Shown here: one piece after another, positions 17,676 to 25,308 of the stretch
How positions within the stretch are numbered: the first letter of the stretch is position 1
How the letters are laid out: each line of letters begins with the position of its first letter
Source of the DNA: Bacteriovoracaceae bacterium
Lineage (GTDB): Bacteria; Bdellovibrionota; Bacteriovoracia; Bacteriovoracales; Bacteriovoracaceae
Length of the DNA: 64,000 nucleotides
Direction: 5' to 3'
Assembly: GCA_019752535.1 (NCBI GenBank)
Contig: JAIEMA010000005.1
Span: 78,761-142,760, forward strand
Program-made: the position numbers and the translations under genes
Notes under the pieces: generated by a model
The model's input: only the letters and a program-made list of their open reading frames with translations
Databases searched by the model: none
What the model was told of the DNA's origin: nothing

Positions 17676-18383
17676 ATGAGGAATTCGATTTATAAAAAAG
17701 TCGCGGCTTCGGTCGCGACTTTTCTTTTTACAGCCCCCCTATTAGCCCAAACGAAGCCATTCGCTCCGAAGATTCAAACTCCTTCTACAAAAGAAGAGTT
17801 AGTTTCAAAGGAAAAGCCTGTTGCTGAAAAACCCAAAGAAGCGGAAAAGTCTGAACCACAAGTTTCGGCTAATGCGCCTGCGCCTCGCCGTCTAAGACAG
17901 CACTCTTTTGGTGTAGGTCTTGGTGAGACATTTCTTTTAGGAAAATACGCAGACTATGGTCAAGACAAGATAACAATGGATCTTCTCTATTCATATGCGG
18001 CCAGTTACTCATTTGATGTCCTTGTGAATGCTCACTGGAGTGAGCATAAAGACAAATCTGAAAAAATGCGTGTGATGGGATTAAACGCTGCACTCAAGAG
18101 CCGTCTTTTTGAATTCGATAATTTCTCACCTTATGTTTTGGGTGGTTTGGGCTTTTATGCTCCAAGAGCTTATCGAAATGTGAATGGCAGCAATAAGTGG
18201 TCTGAACAGAAAATCACATTCGGCGCCAATTTTGGTGGCGGCGTTGATTTAAGATTAAATGATGAGTGGACAGTGGGAGCACTTGGACAGCTTCATTGGC
18301 CTTTCACTGCAAAACAAGACAATGGTCCTGACGTCAAAGGCTATTACTTTAAACTGCTACTGACTCTCGCCTATTCATTCTGA
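17676..18383 (+). CDS. Outer-membrane beta-barrel protein
   Basis: 235 residues: an N-terminal signal peptide (MRNSIYKKVAASVATFLFTAPLLAQ, cleavage after LLA-Q), a Lys/Glu/Pro-rich linker to about residue 68, then a barrel of about eight strands in the OmpW/OmpA-like style with alternating aromatics (FGVGLGETFLLG, YSYAASYSFDVLVNAHW, YVLGGLGFYA, FGGGVDLRL) and a C-terminal aromatic ending AYSF that suits BAM recognition. No Shine-Dalgarno precedes the ATG; instead CCTC-TTAT-GAGG (17670-17681) brackets it. The codons for residues 7-18 form a strong intrinsic-terminator hairpin. It lies 9 bp after the PhaR-like gene and 9 bp before the first ArsA-like gene. Confidence 0.82.
   Translation: MRNSIYKKVAASVATFLFTAPLLAQTKPFAPKIQTPSTKEELVSKEKPVAEKPKEAEKSEPQVSANAPAPRRLRQHSFGVGLGETFLLGKYADYGQDKITMDLLYSYAASYSFDVLVNAHWSEHKDKSEKMRVMGLNAALKSRLFEFDNFSPYVLGGLGFYAPRAYRNVNGSNKWSEQKITFGANFGGGVDLRLNDEWTVGALGQLHWPFTAKQDNGPDVKGYYFKLLLTLAYSF
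17696..17729 (+). terminator. Intrinsic terminator or attenuator inside the OMP signal-peptide codons
   Basis: A perfect 10-bp stem (AAAAGTCGCG at 17696-17705 with CGCGACTTTT at 17714-17723) is extended by a G-T and a C-G pair and capped by a cUUCGg tetraloop (17707-17712). TTTTCTTTTT follows (17720-17729). It sits 30 bases after the stop of the PhaR-like gene, where a terminator would be expected, yet it lies within the first 18 codons of the next gene. If transcription of the downstream operon comes from the PhaR promoter, this would be an attenuator relieved by translation. The structure is seen directly; the role is inferred. Confidence 0.8.
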
Positions 18384-18392
18384 GGATCACGC

Positions 18393-19217
18393 ATGGGTTT
18401 CACCCCGAAGCGTCTTTATATCTTCACTGGCAAAGGTGGGGTGGGCAAAACCACTCTCTCTTTAGCATTTACTCAATGGCTTAGAGAACAAAACCTCTCA
18501 GCAACGTACCTCACTCTCTCCCAGCAAGCACTCAGCGACGAGAGGGCGAGCTATCCGACCCAATCTCTAAATGAATGGGGAAACATTCCACATATCCATC
18601 TCGAACTTGAAGAATGCGCCGAAGGCTATATTTCCAAAAAACTCGGCTCATCCATGCTCTCTAAATGGATCGTGAAAACGGCATTTTTTAGGGCCCTCGT
18701 GAATATGCTGCCCGGCTTTGGGTATGTGATTTCTGTAGGAAAAGTTCTCGATATGCTCAATGAAGACCCACAATTAATTATCGTACTCGATGCACCTGCT
18801 TCGGGTCACGCGCTTGCTATGCTTGAGGCGACTTCAAATTTTAGAGAAATTTTTCAAGCGGGCTTAGTTTTTGATGATACAGAGAAAATGCTTAAGAGAC
18901 TTTACGATGAGAAGCACACAGGAGTGAGGATTCTGACCTTACCCACGTCGCTTTCCATGCAGGAAGCCGTTGAACTTAAAACGTCAGTTCAAAAGCTCGC
19001 TCCCCTTGATACTAAAATCTTCCTCAATCATTCTTTAGAAAGTTGGACAACAGAGCTCTCTGATGCCCCTGTTGCAATGAAAGAGAAACTCTCGCTCGAG
19101 CTTGAAGTGATTGAAGAATTTAAAAATGATCTCAGCGCCTCAATCCCTTATTCGGCAAGCTCGTCTGCTAAAGAAATTTATCAAGACATTAAATCTTCAT
19201 TGGAGAAATTTGTTTGA
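18393..19217 (+). CDS. ArsA/Get3-like ATPase, first of a pair
   Basis: 274 residues. The N-terminus has the deviant Walker A of the ArsA/MinD class, FTGKGGVGKTT, with the signature lysine before GGVGKT. A switch-type aspartate follows in VLDAPASGHAL (near residue 131-141), a segment typical of ArsA relatives. It is short for ArsA (single domain) and lacks the arsenite-binding cysteines as far as I can see. ArsA/Get3 proteins use ATP-driven dimer closure to pump metalloids or shuttle tail-anchored membrane proteins. A GAGGATC site precedes the ATG. Its stop overlaps the TTG start of the second ArsA-like gene (TTGA), so the two products are probably made together and may form a heterodimer. Confidence 0.85.
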   Translation: MGFTPKRLYIFTGKGGVGKTTLSLAFTQWLREQNLSATYLTLSQQALSDERASYPTQSLNEWGNIPHIHLELEECAEGYISKKLGSSMLSKWIVKTAFFRALVNMLPGFGYVISVGKVLDMLNEDPQLIIVLDAPASGHALAMLEATSNFREIFQAGLVFDDTEKMLKRLYDEKHTGVRILTLPTSLSMQEAVELKTSVQKLAPLDTKIFLNHSLESWTTELSDAPVAMKEKLSLELEVIEEFKNDLSASIPYSASSSAKEIYQDIKSSLEKFV

Positions 19218-20281
19218 AAATCCCAATAAGATCATTTGATATTTTTTTCGGAACAGGCGGAGTAGGTAAAACGACTCTTGCTACCGCTCGTGCCATTCAA
19301 TTGGCCAATGAAGGGCAGCGCGTGCTTCTCATGACAATTGATCCGGCTAAGCGCCTCAAAGATATTTTGGGCTTAGGCGATGATTGTGCCGGTGAGATTA
19401 AAACTATTAGTGAACTACCCGAGATAGGAAAAATTAAAACTCCTTTTGATGCCCTCTTAATGTCTCCTCCAAAAACGATTGAAAGGATGGGACAGGCGGC
19501 CGGAGTGAAAGAGCTCTCTCAAAATAGAATTGTAGAAGTTCTCGCACGCCCCAATGGGGGTATGAATGAAATTCTCTCCTTGATTGAGCTTCAATCCCGA
19601 CTTGAGTCGGGAAAGTATGATTGTGTGGTTCTTGATACACCACCTGGTCCGCATTTTTTAGATTTCTTAGATGGCCTTGAAAAAATCAAAAGTTTTTTTG
19701 ATCAACGTTTTGTAGAGATCTTTACTTCTTTAGGCCGAAGAGCAATGGAGCAGCCTCATAAAGGTCTTATGAGCGGGCTAATTGATAAAGTCGTAGGAGC
19801 TGGAGTGAATAAGCTTCTCTCTTACCTTCAAAAAGTGACTGGTGAGAAATTTGTAGAGGACTTCCTCGCTGCGCTTGAAGTTATTTATCGCTCTCGCTCT
19901 TCATTTGTCTCTGGTCTCGCCATGGAAAAAAAGCTCTGCGATCCACTCCAAGCGAATTGGTTTTTGGTGACATCTGTGGAGCAAGGTAAATTCAACGAAG
20001 CTAAAGAAATTCAGCTCGCTGCTGCAAAAAAACAAAGAAAAGAAATGTTTCTTCTTTTAAATAAGGCCCTGATTCACCAGCTGGAGAGCTGGAATCCTGA
20101 GGCCGGCTCAAAGGCTGCCAAACTTAAAGAGTCTCTTGTTATCAAAGAGAAGAATTTACGAGATATAACAAAGACGCATTTTACTGGTTTATTTGATTTT
20201 CCTGAAATCATGGCCAGCTCGCCCACTCAACATGTTAAAGAATTAGCTCTCCAATGGAGTCATCATGCAAATAGTAACTAA
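19214..20281 (+). CDS. ArsA/Get3-like ATPase, second of a pair
   Basis: 355 residues. Walker A is FGTGGVGKTT, so the signature lysine of ArsA (first K of GKGGVGK) is a threonine. LLMTIDPAKRLKDILGL and VVLDTPPGPHFLDFL follow, which are clear ArsA-family motifs (the switch region DTPPGPH at about residue 137). Relatives with GTGG or GAGG in place of GKGG are known among bacterial ArsA-like proteins. The start is a TTG overlapping the previous stop; no other start suits the P-loop. Its 3' end overlaps the glutamate-cysteine ligase gene by 17 bp, tying this ATPase to thiol metabolism by position. The function (metalloid export or membrane-protein targeting) is not decided. Confidence 0.87.
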   Translation: MKIPIRSFDIFFGTGGVGKTTLATARAIQLANEGQRVLLMTIDPAKRLKDILGLGDDCAGEIKTISELPEIGKIKTPFDALLMSPPKTIERMGQAAGVKELSQNRIVEVLARPNGGMNEILSLIELQSRLESGKYDCVVLDTPPGPHFLDFLDGLEKIKSFFDQRFVEIFTSLGRRAMEQPHKGLMSGLIDKVVGAGVNKLLSYLQKVTGEKFVEDFLAALEVIYRSRSSFVSGLAMEKKLCDPLQANWFLVTSVEQGKFNEAKEIQLAAAKKQRKEMFLLLNKALIHQLESWNPEAGSKAAKLKESLVIKEKNLRDITKTHFTGLFDFPEIMASSPTQHVKELALQWSHHANSN

Positions 20282-21497
20282 AGATCAACTTGAAGAGTTT
20301 GTTTGTAAAAACTGGGAAATGCTCAATCGCCAGATTGATGAGTGGCAAAGTGAATTCACACAGCCCATTTATTCAAGCGTGGATATTCGCGAGAGCCAAA
20401 CGAAATATGCACCAGTCGATCACAATCTCTACCCTGCTGGTTTTAATAACATCTGTCAGAAAGACCTTAAGGCTGCATCGCAACTTTTTAAAGACGGTCT
20501 TCTCAAGTTGTGTCCAGGAGCAGGCAGAGTAGCACTTATCCCTGAGTCTCACACAAAGAATAGATGGTATCTTGAAAATGTGTTCTACCTCGCTCAGTCT
20601 CTTGAGGGAGCTGGATTCAGTGTTGATATTATTTCACCTGATAAAAATTTATTTGCAGAAGGTCCAACGCTTCAGCTTAAGACTCAATCTGAATTTGATC
20701 TCACTATTCATCAAGTCAAAGTGGAAAACGGTTTTTTCCAAAGAGTGGATGGCAATACAAATATCTATGATGTGATCGTCCTCAATCACGATCAATCAAT
20801 TCCTTTAGATGTCGATTGGAAGAATTTCCAAACGCCAGTTGCGCCGACACCATTTGCTGGTTGGACTAGACGCCACAAAAACATCCACTTCAAATACTAT
20901 CGAGAAGCCGCAAAGCAGTTTTGTGAATTGTATGAAATTGATCCTAATCTCATACAAGCTAAATTTAGATCCGTTGACGGCGTTGATTTCGAAACTAAAG
21001 AAGGAATTGATAAGCTTGCGAATGAAGTGGACGCCCTCCTCAAGGAGCTGCCAGAGGGTTCAAGTGTATTTGCAAAAGCCTCACAAGGGACCTATGGAAT
21101 GGGGATTTCCGTGTTCTCAAGTAGAGATGAGGTCCTCAATATGAATCGAAAAACACGTAACAAAATGGATATTGGTAAAAATAATATCAAATTCACTAGT
21201 GTCTTAGTTCAAGAGGGTGTGGAGACCATTATTAAGGTTGAAGATGCGCCCGCTGAGATCACGACCTATCTCGTGGCCGGAAAAGCGATGGGTGGTTTTA
21301 TGCGCTATAACCCCCAGCGTGGTACGAATGCCAATCTCAACTCTCAAGGGATGCTTTATAACAAGTTTTGCTTTAGCGATATTTGCCAAGACACTGATAC
21401 GCACATCAAAGAAGCCGTTTATGCTTTGATTGGCAGACTATCTGTGCTGGCAGCTTCTCGCGAACTTCATGAATTACAAGAACAAGGAAGACTATAA
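20265..21497 (+). CDS. gshA: Glutamate--cysteine ligase, GshA_ferroox type
   Basis: 410 residues matching the PF08886-type glutamate-cysteine ligase of some proteobacteria and Bdellovibrio relatives: an APVDHNLYPAGFNNI segment near residue 47, NHDQSIP, FAKASQGTYGMGISVF, and GGFMRYN near 340. It joins glutamate and cysteine with ATP, the first step of glutathione synthesis. No gshB is next to it. The ATG lies 6 bases after GGAG and inside the end of the ArsA-like gene; its stop forms TAATG with the next gene. The operon order places cysteine supply (next gene) and thiol use together. Confidence 0.88.
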   Translation: MQIVTKDQLEEFVCKNWEMLNRQIDEWQSEFTQPIYSSVDIRESQTKYAPVDHNLYPAGFNNICQKDLKAASQLFKDGLLKLCPGAGRVALIPESHTKNRWYLENVFYLAQSLEGAGFSVDIISPDKNLFAEGPTLQLKTQSEFDLTIHQVKVENGFFQRVDGNTNIYDVIVLNHDQSIPLDVDWKNFQTPVAPTPFAGWTRRHKNIHFKYYREAAKQFCELYEIDPNLIQAKFRSVDGVDFETKEGIDKLANEVDALLKELPEGSSVFAKASQGTYGMGISVFSSRDEVLNMNRKTRNKMDIGKNNIKFTSVLVQEGVETIIKVEDAPAEITTYLVAGKAMGGFMRYNPQRGTNANLNSQGMLYNKFCFSDICQDTDTHIKEAVYALIGRLSVLAASRELHELQEQGRL

Positions 21498-22654
21498 TGA
21501 AAAAGAAAACTCACTCATTTGAAACTCGTGCCATCCATGTCGGTGGAGACCCAGATCCAGTCACTGGTGCGATTATGCCGGCCATTTATCAAACTTCTAC
21601 TTATGTTCAAAGCTCCCCTGGTGAACATAAAGGCTATGAGTACTCTAGAACTCACAATCCCACGAGGGATCGTCTCCAGGAATGCCTAGCTTCACTTGAG
21701 GAAGCTGATCACTGCTTAGTCGCTGCTTCAGGGCTTGCGGCGTCCTCTCTGATCATGCATGCCCTTCCTCATGGCAGTAAAGTGCTCTGTGGTGATGATG
21801 TCTACGGAGGTACTTACCGTTTATTTACAAAAGTTTTTCAGGACACTCATAAATTTGAGTTCGCCGACACAACAAATCTTAAAACGTTAGAAGCCAAAGT
21901 TGTAAAATTTAAACCGGCTCTTATTTGGATTGAGACTCCAACAAATCCGATGCTCAAAATTTCAGATATCGCTGGAATCGTAAAAATAGCGAAGAAAGTA
22001 AAAGCGATGGTTGTAGTGGACAATACTTTTATGAGTCCCTACTTTCAAAAGCCACTCACTTTGGGCGCTGACATTGTGATGCACTCGATGACCAAATATA
22101 TAAATGGTCACTCAGACGTAGTGGCCGGAGCTCTCATGCTCAACAAAGGTCCATTTTATGAGAAGCTTAAATTTTTACAAAACTCTGTCGGCCCTTGTCT
22201 GGCTCCGTTTGACTCATGGTTAGTTTTAAGAGGTATTAAAACTCTAGCTATCCGTATGGAAGCCACAGCTAAAAACGCCATCAAAGTGGCGGAGTATCTA
22301 GAAAAACATGCGAAAGTTCAAAGCGTGGTCTACCCAGGACTGAAGTCACATCCTCAACATGCTCTAGCAAAAAAGCAAACTTCTGGACATGGCGGTATGA
22401 TTACCTTTTTCATCAAAGGTGGAATTAAAGAATCGCGCAAATTTTTAGAAAGTGTCCGCTTGTTTGCTCTGGCCGAAAGTTTAGGTGGTGTTGAGAGTTT
22501 AATTGAACACCCAGCGATCATGACACATGCTTCAATTCCAGCAAATATTAGAAAAGATCTTGGTATCCATGACAATTTGATACGCTTAAGTGTTGGCATC
22601 GAGCACATCGATGACCTGCTTGCCGATCTTGATCAAGCCTTTAAGAAAGTCTGA
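21497..22654 (+). CDS. Cystathionine gamma-synthase/lyase family PLP enzyme
   Basis: 385 residues of the Cys/Met metabolism PLP family: YEYSRTHNPTRDRLQ near 48-61, ASGLAA near 78, VDNTFMSP near 174, and the PLP-binding lysine K200 in SMTKYINGHSDVVAG, then EHPAIMTHA near the C-terminus. Such enzymes make or cleave cystathionine in transsulfuration. Next to gshA, a cystathionine gamma-lyase role supplying cysteine is more likely than a synthase, but sequence alone does not decide. Its start overlaps the gshA stop (TAATG). It ends 1 bp from the stop of a convergent gene. Confidence 0.9.
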   Translation: MKKKTHSFETRAIHVGGDPDPVTGAIMPAIYQTSTYVQSSPGEHKGYEYSRTHNPTRDRLQECLASLEEADHCLVAASGLAASSLIMHALPHGSKVLCGDDVYGGTYRLFTKVFQDTHKFEFADTTNLKTLEAKVVKFKPALIWIETPTNPMLKISDIAGIVKIAKKVKAMVVVDNTFMSPYFQKPLTLGADIVMHSMTKYINGHSDVVAGALMLNKGPFYEKLKFLQNSVGPCLAPFDSWLVLRGIKTLAIRMEATAKNAIKVAEYLEKHAKVQSVVYPGLKSHPQHALAKKQTSGHGGMITFFIKGGIKESRKFLESVRLFALAESLGGVESLIEHPAIMTHASIPANIRKDLGIHDNLIRLSVGIEHIDDLLADLDQAFKKV

Positions 22655-22655
22655 T

Positions 22656-23294
22656 TTATTTAGAAGGGGCCGGCTGTTCAGTTTTAACTGGTTCAGTCGG
22701 TGCTTTCTCTTTCACCTCAACCGGTGCCACAGGTGCTGGAGCAGAATCAGTTGAAACGTCACCTTTAAATTTTTCAAAAATCGATAACACGTCTGTGTAG
22801 CGACTAAAGAGCATGTTGTCGCCTAGGTATCTTTCAATTAAAAGATAAGTGCAATATGTTCTTCCATGAGGTGTCGTAAGACTATCACGATCACCTTCCG
22901 CAAAAATTAATCCATCATCCTGAATGACATCAACGAGATCAAAGTACTGGCCACAAAAATCAGAAGTGTTACGAGTTTTATCTGGCTTGATGCAATTATC
23001 TGTCTTCTTCGCCACATCTATACCAGTCGCAGAAGAGACTTTGATATGAACAGGCTCGCGGCAAACATCAATCACCCATTCTTTTGGAAGATAGCGACGA
23101 TAAGAAATCTTGATGAGACAGCTTTTTTTCTCAATCACTAATTCATGAGGCAAAAGACCGAATAATGGGCCTTGATGAGCAATCTTAGTTTTGTAACTTG
23201 CTTCAAGACAAGACTTAGATGAGAAACGCTCTAAAGCAAGAGCATTAAAACTCAAAGTGAGAAGGAGAAGAAGGCTAAACTTTTTGTATGCCAT
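22656..23294 (-). CDS. Secreted cysteine-rich protein of unknown function
   Basis: 212 residues: signal peptide MAYKKFSLLLLLTLSFNALA, then a mature domain of about 150 residues with about seven cysteines, likely disulfide-bonded in the periplasm (for example KSCLEAS, KKSCLIKI, DVCREP, DNCIKP, DFCGQYF, TYCTYLL). It ends in a Pro/Ala/Glu/Lys-rich tail. No known family is recognised. Its start lies inside the end of the PP2C-like gene (20-bp overlap) with GAGG upstream, so the two are translationally coupled. Confidence 0.72.
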   Translation of the reverse strand: MAYKKFSLLLLLTLSFNALALERFSSKSCLEASYKTKIAHQGPLFGLLPHELVIEKKSCLIKISYRRYLPKEWVIDVCREPVHIKVSSATGIDVAKKTDNCIKPDKTRNTSDFCGQYFDLVDVIQDDGLIFAEGDRDSLTTPHGRTYCTYLLIERYLGDNMLFSRYTDVLSIFEKFKGDVSTDSAPAPVAPVEVKEKAPTEPVKTEQPAPSK

Positions 23295-24444
23295 GGCGAT
23301 TAACCTCCATCATCACGGCCGTTGCATCTTTACTTAAGAAGTCACCTGATGAATGTTTTTTCAACTGAAAGAATAACTCAATTAGCAGCTCTGAACCAGG
23401 CATAGATCCATTTGTTTTCACAAATTGTTCTCTATCCACTCCTGTGCAGGCTTCATTCCAATTAAATATGAACCCTGGAGAGAAAACAATGATTTTTTCA
23501 CCCCGCGAAAGACCGAAAGAGAACTTGGCCTCATTCATTTTTGTCTCCGAGAACGCCTTCAATTGCGGCAGTGCTCTAGAGCCTTTTTCCTGACTGAATA
23601 ACTCGAAACCTCCAAAGCAGAAGCCCTCGCATTGCAAGGTTATTTGATCAAGTTTAAGAAGCAATATTTGAACATCTACTGGCTTTTTCTTGTGCTCATT
23701 GATGGCCTTCATCTCTAAAGAAGCTTCCTGGATAAAAAGTTGAGGATCAAGACCTTGATCTCCCCCTTTATATTTGTTCAATATTCCAAGTAAGCAGCTA
23801 GAGGCTAAGTAAGAAGAGGTATGCAAAAAGATCATATAGACCTGGTTTTGACCTCTAATCACATCAAAGTACTCTGACCCACTTCCATCGCCCACAGCAT
23901 ACTTACTTGTGAGATTTACACCTTTAAGATCTTCAGTTCTTTTTGGAACAACACCTTCATGAATTTTTTTGGCTTTGAGCATTTCATTCTGAGCACCACG
24001 AATTAGCTCATCCATCTCTTGGCTAAACTTCACCATCTGCTCTCTGTATCTCGCTCTCTCTTGTTTCTGGCGCCAAAAAAAGAGTAATTGATTTTTGACT
24101 AATCCCCATTGAGAGGCATCCATAGGAAGTGATTGAATAGAGATGACCTTGTCTGAAAGAAGCATCAATTTATCCATCCACTCTTTCCAGGATTTTTGCA
24201 CAGGATGAGGCATGAACAAAATCACAGCTGGATAGGTATTCATCAAAGAGAGGAAATGATCATCAATCGGCGTTCCTTCTAGCGATGGAACATCAATAAG
24301 GAGTACGTCGGATCTAGACTCCAGGGCCAATTTTAAGAACTTCTCGGGGCCCAAAACCTCTATATGAGGATAAAAATCCTCTAGATCGAGATGGTGCTCC
24401 TGCATCGCCGGTAAAAGGCGGTTATGAATATCAATGATTTGCAT
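23275..24444 (-). CDS. SpoIIE/RsbU-like PP2C protein with N-terminal receiver-like domain
   Basis: 389 residues. Residues about 1-125 have the alternating strands of a receiver-like fold (SDVLLIDVPS near 45, AVILFMPH near 72) but not a full phosphoacceptor set. A helical linker (about 130-165) leads to a PP2C/SpoIIE-like domain: AKKIHEGVVPK (like the family's IQ..LLP), VGDGSGSEYFDV where RsbU has GGDYYD, and KDATAVMMEV where the family has DDAT. Two metal-binding aspartates are therefore altered (D to E, D to K), so it may be a pseudo-phosphatase that binds a partner. It is divergent from the HD-GYP gene across a 138-bp gap, a possible shared regulatory unit. Confidence 0.72.
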   Translation of the reverse strand: MQIIDIHNRLLPAMQEHHLDLEDFYPHIEVLGPEKFLKLALESRSDVLLIDVPSLEGTPIDDHFLSLMNTYPAVILFMPHPVQKSWKEWMDKLMLLSDKVISIQSLPMDASQWGLVKNQLLFFWRQKQERARYREQMVKFSQEMDELIRGAQNEMLKAKKIHEGVVPKRTEDLKGVNLTSKYAVGDGSGSEYFDVIRGQNQVYMIFLHTSSYLASSCLLGILNKYKGGDQGLDPQLFIQEASLEMKAINEHKKKPVDVQILLLKLDQITLQCEGFCFGGFELFSQEKGSRALPQLKAFSETKMNEAKFSFGLSRGEKIIVFSPGFIFNWNEACTGVDREQFVKTNGSMPGSELLIELFFQLKKHSSGDFLSKDATAVMMEVNRHGIQKV

Positions 24445-24582
24445 GACTTCTTTTCGGGTAGTTACAGGCTAAACCTTAGATTTTTCAGCCCTTTATCTTT
24501 CTTCTCAATATTTTCGGGGAGGTTCCGAGAAGTCTAACTGTACGGGATTTTCGTTATCCCTAACTGCTGATTTGGAAATGAG

Positions 24583-25308
24583 ATGAAGAAAACAAACAAC
24601 GTGTTTCAAATTCCTTCCTTCACAACTGCTCAAGCTTTGCTCACGCTTGCGGCCGAAGGTGAACGTCTTAAGATTGAAAATCAAAAGATGGCAGAAATGA
24701 TGGCGCGTACAATTTTAAAAGCTCTTGATTGCAAAGACCATTATACATTTGGTCACAGCATGAGAGTGGCGTATTTCTCTCTCGTGACTGGCAGTGAACT
24801 TGGATTGACTGAAGATGAGATGAAGGAACTAGAACTTTCGGCCATCTTTCACGATATTGGTAAAATTGGAACTCCTGATCAAGTGCTCAACAAGCCGAGT
24901 CGCTTGACTGAAGAAGAGTTCGCTATCATGAAACAGCATCCGGAGCTGTCTTATGAAATTCTTAAAGAGTATCCCTCTCTTGAAAAGATTGGTCTCAATG
25001 CCCGCTACCATCATGAAAGATATGATGGCCGAGGCTATCCTGAAGGAATGAAGGGAGAAGAAATCCCTCTTTTCGCAAGAATCATTCTCATCGCTGACAC
25101 CTTTGATGCTATGACTTCGACAAGACCCTATCGTAAAGGTCTTGATTACAGCGTGGCATTTGATGAACTCAATCAATTCTCTGGTTCGCAGTTCGATCCA
25201 AAATGTGTAACAGCTTTTATTGAAGGAATGAGAAAAGAATCACTTAAAGGTGAAGACGAATTCCTCATCCCACTGCTTGACCGCAAATTCTCAAAGAATG
25301 CGGCTTAG
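24583..25308 (+). CDS. HD-GYP domain phosphodiesterase
   Basis: 241 residues, almost all HD-GYP domain. The motifs are intact: GHSMRVA, IFHDIGKIG (HD near residue 89-90), KQHPELSYEIL, RYHHERYDGRGYPEG with the GYP triplet, and IADTFDAMTSTRPYRKG. HD-GYP proteins hydrolyse cyclic di-GMP or related dinucleotides; all expected metal ligands are seen, so it is probably active. No receiver domain is attached, only a short helical N-terminus. GGAAATGAG precedes the ATG. Its stop overlaps that of the opposing gene by 4 bp. Confidence 0.92.
   Translation: MKKTNNVFQIPSFTTAQALLTLAAEGERLKIENQKMAEMMARTILKALDCKDHYTFGHSMRVAYFSLVTGSELGLTEDEMKELELSAIFHDIGKIGTPDQVLNKPSRLTEEEFAIMKQHPELSYEILKEYPSLEKIGLNARYHHERYDGRGYPEGMKGEEIPLFARIILIADTFDAMTSTRPYRKGLDYSVAFDELNQFSGSQFDPKCVTAFIEGMRKESLKGEDEFLIPLLDRKFSKNAA

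Noticed and set aside
18393..20281. Classical arsenic resistance operon
   Set aside because: Only ArsA-like ATPases are present; there is no ArsB/Acr3 pump, ArsC reductase, ArsD or ArsR, and the arsenite-binding cysteines are not evident.
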